A stretch of 64,000 bases of DNA, taken from Burkholderiales bacterium. Its GTDB lineage: Bacteria; Pseudomonadota; Gammaproteobacteria; Burkholderiales; Burkholderiaceae_C. This document shows positions 22,511 to 31,041 of the stretch, one piece after another. The position numbers and the translations under genes are program-made. Below the pieces are notes generated by a model. It made no database searches and was not told the DNA's origin. It worked only from the letters and a program-made list of their open reading frames with translations. The stretch lies in the NCBI GenBank assembly GCA_028868825.1, contig JAGWTU010000002.1, positions 124,001 through 188,000 on the forward strand. The letters run 5' to 3'. Each line of letters begins with the position of its first letter. Position 1 is the stretch's first letter.

Positions 22511-24823
22511 CTAGGGTTCTCCCAGCACCGTCGTCTCGGCCATCGTGATCCCTTCGGCCATCGTCATGCCCTCGGCCATCGTGATGCCTTCGGCCATCGT
22601 GATGCCCTCGGCCATCGTGATGCCCTCAGCCATCGTGATGCCCTCGGCCATCGTGATGCCCTGCGACATCACGACGCCCTGGGCCAGCGTCGATCCGCTG
22701 CCGGACATCAACCACGCCGAGAGCAACGACGACGGCGTGAACGCCCCGGTCTTGCCGAGCCAGGAGCTCGATCCGACCAGCGAGTCCGCAAGCACCACGC
22801 CCGTAGTGATCAGCGCCTGGCTGTACATCGGCGTTTCGACGACGGACTTGACGAAGGTATTGGCCGCGACACCGCTGGCGGCGGGCCAGTAAGTCACGGT
22901 GGCGACGCGACCGAGGCCGCGGACCCACCACAGCGCCGGGTTGTAGATCGGCTGATACGCCGACAACAGCGCCTGCCCGGAGGCGATATGGCTGCCGCCG
23001 ACGGTCACCAGCAGGCCCCAGGGCACGGTCAGTCCGGTGATCGTCGACGCCTGCACGCTGGGCAACGAGCCGCTGCTGGCGGTCGTCGTCTTGCTGGTGG
23101 TCGCCAGCGTCGACTGGATGCCGAGCGAGGTCGCCAGCATCGAGGCGCCAGGGGCGAGGGTGCCGGCGGCGATGGCGGTCGCCAGGTCGGTGCGCAGCGA
23201 GCGCGCCAGTGCGACCGCGCCGTCGGCATTCACGAGTCCCGCGCCCTGTTCGACGAGGCTGTAGCCGGCCAGCGGCTGCGCCGAGTACTGCAGGATGGCC
23301 TTGACCAGCGGCGGCGTGAGGCCGGGATTGGCCTGCAGCAGCAGCGCCACGGTGCCGGCCACCGCGGGCGCGGCGACCGAGGTGCCGGAGAGGTACTTCA
23401 GGCCCTGGTTGGCCGGCTGCGCCGTGCCGCCGAGGCCGGCGACGAGCGCCGGATAGCCCATCGCCAGCGCATCGAGCTGGCCGGCGACGGTCGCCGCGGC
23501 GCCGAGCACCTTGTTGCCCGGCGCGACGAGGTCGGGCTTGAGCAGGTTGTCGGGCTGGTGCGCGCCATCGGCGTCGAAGTTGCCGCCCAGCGTCGGTCCG
23601 CGCGAGCTGAAGCGATTGACCGTGTCGTCGGCGCGCGACGGCGTGGCCCTGGGGTTGGCCGAGCCGACGGTGATCACCGTCGGGTCGTTGCCCGGCGCCG
23701 CGATCGTGCCGTAGGTCGCGACGCCGGCCGCATCGAGGCCGTAGTTGCCGGCCGCGACGACGACCGTGATGCCGGCCGCGGTGGCGGCGCGAACGGCGCG
23801 ACAGATCGGGTCGGTCAGGTAGCTCTCGGTCGAATTCGCCGCCAGGCTGACGTTGAGGACGCGGATGTTGTACTGGCGGGCGTGGAACAGCACCCAGTCG
23901 ATGCCGGCGAGCGCGTCGCCGAGGGCACCGGTGCCCGCCTTGTCCAGCACCTTGACGTCGTAGAGCGTGGAGTTCGGTGCGACGCCGGTTGCATCGGGGC
24001 TGCGGAACGCGCCGCGACCGGCGATCACGCTGGCGACATGGCTGCCGTGGCCGTAGACGTCGGGCGCCGGATTCCTGGCGGTGCTGATCGTCGCTTCGTA
24101 GCTCCTCCGTGCGGCGCTGCCCGGGGCCAGCGAGCTCGACAGGTCGACGCCCGGTGTCCAGACGCGGGTGACTTCCTTCTGCACCAGCTGCCCGGCATCG
24201 CCGACGGTCTGCATATTGACGCCGAGCGCGACGCGGCTGCTGCGGCCGTCGGCGCTGAGCATCGACGCGTGGACCGGCGAGATGCCCGAATCGAGCACCG
24301 CGACGCCGACGCCGCTGCCGTCGAGCCCCGTGTAGCCGCTGCTCGTGTAGGTGCGCGGACTGCGCGTGCTGCCGGTGACGCTGCCGGTGCTCGTCTCGAC
24401 GAGGCTGGCGGTGCGCGCCGTGTAGCGATTGGGCGATACGCTGGTGACATCGGCGCGCGCGGCGATCGTCGCCACCGCCGACGACGGCAGCATCACGAGG
24501 AGCGCCGAGACCGCGTAGTAGCGCGCGTAGACCGAGCCGCCCGCGGCCAGCACGGCGCTGCGCAGCGCCGTCATCTCGACATCGCTCGAATTGCTGACCA
24601 CCACGGCCTTGACCATCGGCACGCCGTTGATCAGACGGGCCCAGTTGCGGGCCGGCGCCTGGGTCCCGGCCGCCACGGCGGTGGCCAGGTCGTCGGCGAT
24701 CTTGTCCTTGGCCTGCGCAGCGACTGGCGCGAGTCCGGCTGCCGCCAGCGCGATCAGCAGCGCCGCGCTTCCCAGACTTTGCGAGCGGGCGACGACGGCC
24801 CTGAACCTGATGTTGAAGTTCAT
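22511..24823 (-). CDS. S8 family serine peptidase (subtilase) with C-terminal GITMAE repeat tail
   Basis: Signal-peptide-like N-term; catalytic motifs VAVLDSGI, HGSHVASVIAGR, LSGTSVAAPAVAG; tail (GITMAE)n...TTVLGEP. Confidence 0.93.
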   Translation of the reverse strand: MNFNIRFRAVVARSQSLGSAALLIALAAAGLAPVAAQAKDKIADDLATAVAAGTQAPARNWARLINGVPMVKAVVVSNSSDVEMTALRSAVLAAGGSVYARYYAVSALLVMLPSSAVATIAARADVTSVSPNRYTARTASLVETSTGSVTGSTRSPRTYTSSGYTGLDGSGVGVAVLDSGISPVHASMLSADGRSSRVALGVNMQTVGDAGQLVQKEVTRVWTPGVDLSSSLAPGSAARRSYEATISTARNPAPDVYGHGSHVASVIAGRGAFRSPDATGVAPNSTLYDVKVLDKAGTGALGDALAGIDWVLFHARQYNIRVLNVSLAANSTESYLTDPICRAVRAATAAGITVVVAAGNYGLDAAGVATYGTIAAPGNDPTVITVGSANPRATPSRADDTVNRFSSRGPTLGGNFDADGAHQPDNLLKPDLVAPGNKVLGAAATVAGQLDALAMGYPALVAGLGGTAQPANQGLKYLSGTSVAAPAVAGTVALLLQANPGLTPPLVKAILQYSAQPLAGYSLVEQGAGLVNADGAVALARSLRTDLATAIAAGTLAPGASMLATSLGIQSTLATTSKTTTASSGSLPSVQASTITGLTVPWGLLVTVGGSHIASGQALLSAYQPIYNPALWWVRGLGRVATVTYWPAASGVAANTFVKSVVETPMYSQALITTGVVLADSLVGSSSWLGKTGAFTPSSLLSAWLMSGSGSTLAQGVVMSQGITMAEGITMAEGITMAEGITMAEGITMAEGMTMAEGITMAETTVLGEP
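22535..22660 (-). repeat. Seven 18-bp in-frame tandem repeats encoding GITMAE (one GMTMAE)
   Basis: Units such as ctcggccatcgtgatgcc read directly from the sequence. Confidence 0.95.
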
Positions 24824-24906
24824 CCTGGATTCCTTGATTGCGGTCGGCGCGATGGCGCCGGTCGGCCGTCGGGGCGGCCGGGTTCGATGCGCGATCTGTC
24901 CCGCGT

Positions 24907-27159
24907 TCAGGGTTCGCCGCGCACGGCACCTTCGCTGAGGACCAGGCCCTCGCTGAGCACGAGACCTTCACTGAGCACCAGGCCTTCGCTGAGGACCAGG
25001 CCTTCGCTGAGCACGAGACCCTCGCTCAGCACGAGACCTTCGCTGAGCACGAGGCCCTGGCTGACGGCATAGCCGAGTTGCAGCGCCTTGCCGCTGGACA
25101 GCCAGGACGACAGCAGCGCCGTCGGCATGAAGACGCCCGTGTGTCCGACGAGCGAACTGGTGCCCGCCAGCGCGTCGCCCGAGACGACGCCCGGCGTGAC
25201 CAGCGTCTGGTTCGAGATCGCGGTGTCGGTGAACGACTGCACGTAGGTGTTCGGCGTGATCCCGGTACCCGACCAGTACACCGGCCGGCGCATGCGCGCC
25301 ACGCCGCCGGCCCAGGTGATGCGCGGATCGAAGATCGGCTGGTAGCCGTACATCAGCGTGGTGCCGTCGACGACATGGTTGCCGCCGACGACGACGATGC
25401 GCGACCAGTTGAAAGGCGTCGCCGCGACGGTCGAGGCGGCGACGATGGCCGGCACGTTGGCGATGAGCATGCTGTCGCCAGGCAGGATCGTGCCGGCCGC
25501 GATCGCGGTGGCCAGATCGGGACGGATGATCTTGGCGATCTGCACCGCGCCATCGACATTGAGCACGCCGGCGCCCTGCTCGAGCAGGTCGTAGCCGGCC
25601 AGCGGCTGCGCCGTGCCCTGCAGGATGGCCTTGATCACCGGCGGCGTCAGCCCCGGATTGGCCTGCAGCATCAGCGCCGCGGCGCCGGCCACGGCGGGTG
25701 CCGCGATCGAGGTCCCGCTCAGCAGCATCTGGGTCTGGTCGAGGTAGGCGGTGATGCCCAGCGGCGTGACCAGCGTGCTGCCGAAGGTGCCGGCCAGCAC
25801 GTTCCAGGTCAGCCCCGTCGACGCCGTGGCGGCGGCACCGACCACCTTGTTGCCCGGCGCGACGAGGTCGGGCTTGATGATGTTGTCGTACTGCGTGACG
25901 CCGGCGGCATCGACGTAGCCGCTGCGCGTCGGGCCGCGCGAGCTGAAGAGGTCGACCGTGTCGTCGCCGCGCCCCGACGTGCCGTGCATGTTGACGGCGC
26001 CCACGGTGATCACCGAGGGATCGTTGCCCGGCGAGCCGATGCGGCCGTAGACCTCCTGCGCCGACAGGTTGAGCCCGAAGTTGCCGGCGGCGACGACGAC
26101 GGTGATGCCGGCCGCGGTGGCGCTGCGCACGGCCACGCACAGCGGGTCGGTCTGCCACGACTCGGTGGACTGCGCCGCCAGGCTCAGGTTCATGACCCGG
26201 ATGTTGTATTCCTTGGCGTGGAAGATCACCCACTGGATGCCTTCGAGCGCGTCGCTGACGGTGCCCAGGCCGGTCGAGCTCAGGACCTTGACGTCGTAGA
26301 TATTGGCGTTCGGCGCGACGCCGTTGATGTCCTGCGCATTCGACGCGTTGGGCGCGAAATAGCGGCCCGCGGCGATCGAGGCGACATGGGTGCCATGGCC
26401 GTAGGCGTCCTGCGTCACCGCGCTGTCGTTGGCGATCGCGGCCTCGTAGGTGGCCAGCGCCGTCGACCCGGGCTGCAGCGAGCTGCTGCCGGCCACGCCG
26501 GTGGACCAGTTGGCCAGGCTCGCGTTGAGCATGTTGACGTTGCGCTTGACGCGCGAACCGCCGGCCGGGCTGTTGAAGCTCGCGTGGGCGCGCATCACGC
26601 CGGAATCGAGGATGGCGATGCCGACACCGCTGCCGTCGTAGCCGCTGTAGCTGGACTTCGTCACATAGGTGCGCACATCCGGCCCGTTGGCGCCGGTGAC
26701 GGTCTCGATCGTGCTCGCCGTGCGTTGCGTCTGCCGGTTGGGCGAGACGCTGACGACGTCGCTGCGCTGGGTCAGCGCGGCGACATCGGCGGCCTTGACC
26801 TGGACCGTCATCGCATGCACCGCCGGGTGCACCGCATGCACCGAGCCGCCGAGGCCGATGACGAAAGCGCGCAGGTCCTTCATCATCGGATCGCTCGAAT
26901 TGGAGACGACGATGACCTGCACCTGCGGCACGCCGCCGACGACACGCGACCAGCGCGCGCCGGAGCGGCCGGGCGTGCGGATCTCGTCACCCAGGTCGGC
27001 GGCGAGCTTGCCGTGCCGCTGCGGGCCTTGCGACTGGCCATGCGCCAGGCGCAGGCCGAATCCGGGAGAGAACAGCGCGGCGCAGAGGGCCGCGGTGAGG
27101 GCCACCGCCGCGAGCCTGCGGCGTTCGATCAGGACGACGAAACGGGTCGCCATGTGCAT
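24907..27159 (-). CDS. S8 family serine peptidase (subtilase) with C-terminal GLVLSE repeat tail
   Basis: Start ATG 27159 (MHMATRFVVLIERRRLAAVAL, AGGGGA-type RBS upstream); VAILDSGV, HGTHVASIAAG, LSGTSIAAPAVAG; tail (GLVLSE)7GAVRGEP. Confidence 0.93.
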   Translation of the reverse strand: MHMATRFVVLIERRRLAAVALTAALCAALFSPGFGLRLAHGQSQGPQRHGKLAADLGDEIRTPGRSGARWSRVVGGVPQVQVIVVSNSSDPMMKDLRAFVIGLGGSVHAVHPAVHAMTVQVKAADVAALTQRSDVVSVSPNRQTQRTASTIETVTGANGPDVRTYVTKSSYSGYDGSGVGIAILDSGVMRAHASFNSPAGGSRVKRNVNMLNASLANWSTGVAGSSSLQPGSTALATYEAAIANDSAVTQDAYGHGTHVASIAAGRYFAPNASNAQDINGVAPNANIYDVKVLSSTGLGTVSDALEGIQWVIFHAKEYNIRVMNLSLAAQSTESWQTDPLCVAVRSATAAGITVVVAAGNFGLNLSAQEVYGRIGSPGNDPSVITVGAVNMHGTSGRGDDTVDLFSSRGPTRSGYVDAAGVTQYDNIIKPDLVAPGNKVVGAAATASTGLTWNVLAGTFGSTLVTPLGITAYLDQTQMLLSGTSIAAPAVAGAAALMLQANPGLTPPVIKAILQGTAQPLAGYDLLEQGAGVLNVDGAVQIAKIIRPDLATAIAAGTILPGDSMLIANVPAIVAASTVAATPFNWSRIVVVGGNHVVDGTTLMYGYQPIFDPRITWAGGVARMRRPVYWSGTGITPNTYVQSFTDTAISNQTLVTPGVVSGDALAGTSSLVGHTGVFMPTALLSSWLSSGKALQLGYAVSQGLVLSEGLVLSEGLVLSEGLVLSEGLVLSEGLVLSEGLVLSEGAVRGEP
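24931..25056 (-). repeat. Seven 18-bp in-frame tandem repeats encoding GLVLSE
   Basis: Units such as ttcgctgaggaccaggcc, ctcgctgagcacgagacc, ttcactgagcaccaggcc; all translate to GLVLSE. Confidence 0.95.
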
Positions 27160-27566
27160 ATCAGTTCCCCTGGGTGGCGAGGGACGCGGCCGGACATCGG
27201 CCACGCAAAATGTTGGATCTCTCCGCTGCCGCGACTGGCCTTCGACCACCCTCGCGTCCGAACCGACCTACAGCTGACTTTGCGCCACCCCTGTATTTCG
27301 GTATGGGTCCATTTTGCAGTTCTTTTCTTCTCGTAACCACTGATGCGCAATGGTTAAGCGGGGGCCCGCGTGTCGCTTGTCACGAGTTCAAAGCGGCTGG
27401 CGAGGGCTCTCACGCCTCCCAGTCGAAGCGCGCGACAGCGGCGCCGCGCGCCATGCCGGCGCGGCACGAACACCGCGCCTGCGGCGCCGATCGTGGCGGA
27501 ATTCGTGAATTTCGAGACGCCGCTCTACCTCGGCGGGTTGCTTTTGCTGCGCTGCAGCACTACTCT

Positions 27567-27578
27567 AGGGTAAACCCT
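27567..27578. promoter_or_regulatory. Dyad AGGGT-AA-ACCCT upstream of the DUF3563 gene
   Basis: 5-bp perfect arms, 39 bp upstream of ATG 27617. Confidence 0.35.
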
Positions 27579-27616
27579 GAGTCGCTATCCGTACGCAGGG
27601 CCTACGAGGTCACACC

Positions 27617-27775
27617 ATGTCCAAGTTATTCGAAATGCTCAAATCGCTGATCCCTGCCGTCGACCCCGACGAGGCCTATCTGGCCGAATCGGCCGACGTT
27701 TACGAACTCGAGCGCCGCATCGAGGAGCTCGACCGCCGCCGCGGCGACCCGGCCCAGCCGGGCGTCTGGCATTGA
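27617..27775 (+). CDS. DUF3563 family small protein
   Basis: 52 aa, below track cutoff: MSKLFEMLKSLIPAVDPDEAYLAESADVYELERRIEELDRRRGDPAQPGVWH. Confidence 0.8.
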   Translation: MSKLFEMLKSLIPAVDPDEAYLAESADVYELERRIEELDRRRGDPAQPGVWH

Positions 27776-27785
27776 GGGGTCGACG

Positions 27786-27986
27786 ATGATGAACGGCGCC
27801 CAGAACCCCGCTGCCACGCTGACGCGCGGTCTGTGCACCCTGCCCTTCGACGCCGCCCGTGATCAGCGCGCCGCCGCGGTGCACGCGGGCCTGCTGAAGC
27901 CGTCGATGCTCGCCGACAGGGAGTTCACGCGCGCCCTCGACGCGCTCGAGCATTGGATGCTCGGGCCGCTGGCGCGGCACAACTGA
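27786..27986 (+). CDS. Hypothetical small protein
   Basis: 66 aa ORF immediately downstream of DUF3563 on the same strand. Confidence 0.45.
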   Translation: MMNGAQNPAATLTRGLCTLPFDAARDQRAAAVHAGLLKPSMLADREFTRALDALEHWMLGPLARHN

Positions 27987-28145
27987 GACCGCGCCGGGGC
28001 GGCGCTCGACGCCCCTCGAGCGACCCATCGGATGGGATGTGTTTCGACGCGGATCGCGCCCGTGAACTGCGACACGTCGACCCTCCGGGATCGGGGGGAT
28101 GCCGTCGCAGCGGCCCTGCGCGACGAATGGTTACATTGCGATTGA

Positions 28146-28793
28146 GGCCGTCGGGACCGGCCGGGCGGGAACCCCTTCGTCGGCGATGTCGCCGCCGCGG
28201 TCGACGACTACCGGGACATCCCGGCGCCGGTGCGTGCCGAGCTGAAGGCGCGCATGGCGCGGCGCGACTACGACGAGATCGCGACGATCCGCCGCGATTC
28301 GATCGACGGCCAGGCGCGCTACGCGCCGACGATCAGCGACATGCATTTCGGCGCCGGCCACGTCTGCCACAGCGTCGGCCGCCAGCGCTGGACGGCGCAG
28401 ACCACCGAGCGCGGGCTCGTCTATTGCGCCAGCGGCCATTGCATCCTCGTGCCGACGGTGTGCCGCAACGTCAGCCGCATCGAGCGCGTCAGCCCGGCCC
28501 GGCGCAAGCAGGCCGAGGCGCCGACGCCGGCGCCGGCGCCGGCGGCGACGATGGTGTCCGGCCCCGGCGCGGCGGGCGGTGTCAGCGAGGCCGGCGTCGT
28601 CGGCCACGGCACGGCCATGCAGGTCACCGGGCCTTATCTGCCCGCGTTCGCGGCCAACGGGACGACGCCTGCGACGCCGGCCCTGGTGCCCGATGTCAAC
28701 CCCGCCGTGCCCGAGCCGTCGCGCTGGGCGCTGACGCTGGCCGGCATCGGGTTCGTCGCGCTGATCGCGGCGCGCCGGCGCCGGCGCGACTGA
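28146..28793 (+). CDS. PEP-CTERM sorting-domain protein, MHFG-type; 5' end unresolved
   Basis: Contains ISDMHFGAGHVCHS...CASGHCILVPTVCRNVSRIER and C-term VPEPSRWALTLAGIGFVALIAARRRRRD. No obvious signal peptide in frame; first in-frame start is GTG 28230. Confidence 0.7.
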   Translation, partial: GRRDRPGGNPFVGDVAAAVDDYRDIPAPVRAELKARMARRDYDEIATIRRDSIDGQARYAPTISDMHFGAGHVCHSVGRQRWTAQTTERGLVYCASGHCILVPTVCRNVSRIERVSPARRKQAEAPTPAPAPAATMVSGPGAAGGVSEAGVVGHGTAMQVTGPYLPAFAANGTTPATPALVPDVNPAVPEPSRWALTLAGIGFVALIAARRRRRD

Positions 28794-28808
28794 CCGCTGG
28801 CGAGCCGG

Positions 28809-29609
28809 CTATCGCGCCAGCGCCCACCGCGCGATGATCGCGTGCAGCGCGTCGAGCCCGTCGGTCAGCGCCGCCGGACCCGGCTGCAGGATCAGCGAGG
28901 ACTTGATCTCGTGCAGTTCGCCGTCGCGCACCGCGGGGATCGCCTCCCAGCCCGGCCGCGCGGCGACGCGCTCGGGCCTGAACTTCTTGCCGCACCAGCT
29001 GCCGATGATGATGTCGGGCGCCGCATGCACGATCTCCAGCGGGTCCGCGACGATGCGGTCGCGGCCCAGGCTGGCCGCGGCGCGGCGCGGGAAGATGTCG
29101 TCGCCGCCGGCGATCGCCATCAGCTCGCTGACCCAGCGGATGGCCGAGATCGGCGGCTCGTCCCATTCCTCGAAATAGATGCGCGGCCGTCGCGGCAGCA
29201 TCGCCGCGGCGCGCGCGACGGCATCGAGATGCGCCTGCAGCCGCCCGACATAGGCGGCGGCGCGCTCGCTTGCGCCGACCATCGCGCCCAGCCGCAGCAG
29301 ATAGCCCAGGATCTGGTCCACCGTGCGGTGGTTGCTGATCCAGACCTCGACGCCGCGCTTGATCAGCGCTTGCGCGATGTCGGCCTGCATGTCCGAGAAG
29401 CCTATCGCGAGGTCGGGTTCGAGCTCGAGGATGCGCTCGATCTTCGCGCTCGTGAAGGCCGAGATGCGCGGCTTGTCCTGGCGCGCGCGCGGCGGCCGCA
29501 CGGTGTAGCCCGAGATGCCGACGATGCGGTGCTCCTCGCCGAGCGCGTACAGCGCCTCGGTCGATTCCTCGGTCATGCAGACGATGCGGGTCGGGTAGGT
29601 CGCGGTCAT
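28809..29609 (-). CDS. ABC transporter substrate-binding / cobalamin-binding-like protein (BtuF-like fold)
   Basis: MTATYPTRIVCMTEESTEALYALGEEHRIVGISGYTVRPP...KIERILELEPDLAIGFSD. Confidence 0.78.
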   Translation of the reverse strand: MTATYPTRIVCMTEESTEALYALGEEHRIVGISGYTVRPPRARQDKPRISAFTSAKIERILELEPDLAIGFSDMQADIAQALIKRGVEVWISNHRTVDQILGYLLRLGAMVGASERAAAYVGRLQAHLDAVARAAAMLPRRPRIYFEEWDEPPISAIRWVSELMAIAGGDDIFPRRAAASLGRDRIVADPLEIVHAAPDIIIGSWCGKKFRPERVAARPGWEAIPAVRDGELHEIKSSLILQPGPAALTDGLDALHAIIARWALAR

Positions 29610-30130
29610 CGGGTTTCGTGTCGCAGGTACAGCCGCTCGGTCGCCGCGAGTTCGACGTCGGGGTGGGCGGCGGCGGCGAAGCCGAGCCGCTCGAGCAGGC
29701 GGATCGAGCGCGCATTGTCGGCCTCGACCTGGGCACGGAATTCGACGATGCGGTGCGCGGCGCGCAGATGCGCGAGCATCGCCGCCGTCGCCTCCCACGC
29801 AAAACCCCGGCCCCAGGACGCGGGTTCGAGGACATAGGCCACCCAGGCGCGGCGGCGCGCGATCAGCGTCGCCTGCACATAGCCGATCGGCGGGCCGCCA
29901 TGCGGCGCGACGATCCAGTTGCACCAGACCTCGCTGCCGTCGGCCGGACCGCCGGCGCTTTGCCGCGCATAGACCTCGCGGAGCGCGGCGACCGAGGCCG
30001 GCGCGTCGACATCGAGATGGCGATAGATGGCGGCCTGCGCCAGCACGCGGTACATCGCCTCGGCATGCTCGGTGCCCAGCGGCTCGAGCGCGAGCCGCGG
30101 CGTCGCCAGCGCCGGTTCAGCCCGAGCCAT
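29606..30130 (-). CDS. GNAT family N-acetyltransferase
   Basis: TPRLALEPLGTEHAEAMYRVL...WGRGFAWEATAAMLAHL...NARSIRLLERLGF. Confidence 0.85.
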   Translation of the reverse strand: MARAEPALATPRLALEPLGTEHAEAMYRVLAQAAIYRHLDVDAPASVAALREVYARQSAGGPADGSEVWCNWIVAPHGGPPIGYVQATLIARRRAWVAYVLEPASWGRGFAWEATAAMLAHLRAAHRIVEFRAQVEADNARSIRLLERLGFAAAAHPDVELAATERLYLRHETR

Positions 30131-30866
30131 GGCGGGCCGCCGCGAGGCGCTTCAGCGACTCGGCGTTGAGTTCGCGCGTCGTCGCGCCCCAGCCGCGCGT
30201 CATGCGGTCGATCTCGGCCTGCACGCGCGCCACGGTGGCCTGGTCGCCCTGCGCGCGGGCCCAGATCTCGTATTCGACCCAGGCGGCGAAGGTGCCGTAA
30301 CGCGAGGTCACCGATTCGAACTCGGCGCGCGCGGCCGTCGCGCGACCGGCGCCGCCAAGCGCGACGGCGTACAGCAGCGCGACCTCCTCGGCGCGGAACA
30401 TCGGGTTGCGCTGGCGCAGCGATTCGATCTGCGCCAGCGCCTCGTCGTGGCGGCCGCAGGCGAGGCAGGCGCGCGCGGCGCCGAAACCGATCTCGAGGTC
30501 GGACGCGAAGGGCCCGCGCAGACAGTCCTCGTACAGCCGCGCCGCTTCGTCCGCCTGCCCGTCGTCGAGCAGCGCCGCGGCCAGCCGCATCTGGTGCTGC
30601 GCCGTCGGCTGCTCGGCGTAGAGCGCGCGCGCCTCGCGCAGCGCGCCGCCGGGGTCGATCGCCCGCACGGCCACCGTCATCGCGCGCCGCGCACCGCGCT
30701 GCAACCCCGAGCGCGGCAGGATCACCGCGACGAGGTAGACCAGGCTGCCGAACAGGGGAAAGAAGAAAAGGATCAGCAGCCAGTACAAGGGCTGGCCGGT
30801 GCGCACGGCGTGCACCGCGCAGATCAGCGCCAGGATGATGTGCAGGCTCAGTCCTGCGATCTCCAT
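30117..30866 (-). CDS. Membrane protein with N-terminal TM segments and TPR-like repeats
   Basis: Likely start MEIAGLSLHIILALICAVHAVRTGQPLYWLLILFFFPLFGSLVYLVAVILP followed by TPR-like helices. Confidence 0.65.
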   Translation of the reverse strand: MEIAGLSLHIILALICAVHAVRTGQPLYWLLILFFFPLFGSLVYLVAVILPRSGLQRGARRAMTVAVRAIDPGGALREARALYAEQPTAQHQMRLAAALLDDGQADEAARLYEDCLRGPFASDLEIGFGAARACLACGRHDEALAQIESLRQRNPMFRAEEVALLYAVALGGAGRATAARAEFESVTSRYGTFAAWVEYEIWARAQGDQATVARVQAEIDRMTRGWGATTRELNAESLKRLAAARHGSG

Positions 30867-30933
30867 GAAGACTCCTTGGCAGGCTTGCGAGAACAAAAGT
30901 TCGCCATTTGACCACTCCGTATTCGGGGTCGAC

Positions 30934-30956
30934 GGAGTACCCCTTGAGCGGGCGAT
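30934..30956. promoter_or_regulatory. Copy 1 of 23-bp motif upstream of TAXI-TRAP
   Basis: ggagtaccccttgagcgggcgat, 19/23 identical to 37446-37468. Confidence 0.5.
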
Positions 30957-31041
30957 TCCGAATGGACATAACCATTCAACTGGGTAGATTCGACGGCCTC
31001 GTCGGCAGCGACGCCGCCTTAGCCCCTACACAGGAGAGTCC

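Noticed and set aside
22535-22660. Possible CRISPR array
   Set aside because: Units are 18 bp, contiguous with no spacers, and lie in frame inside a subtilase gene.
22370-25072. 900-aa plus-strand ORF with repeated RDALGHRDAL and EHQAFAED segments
   Set aside because: The repeats are the antisense translation of the subtilase hexapeptide tails; not an independent protein.
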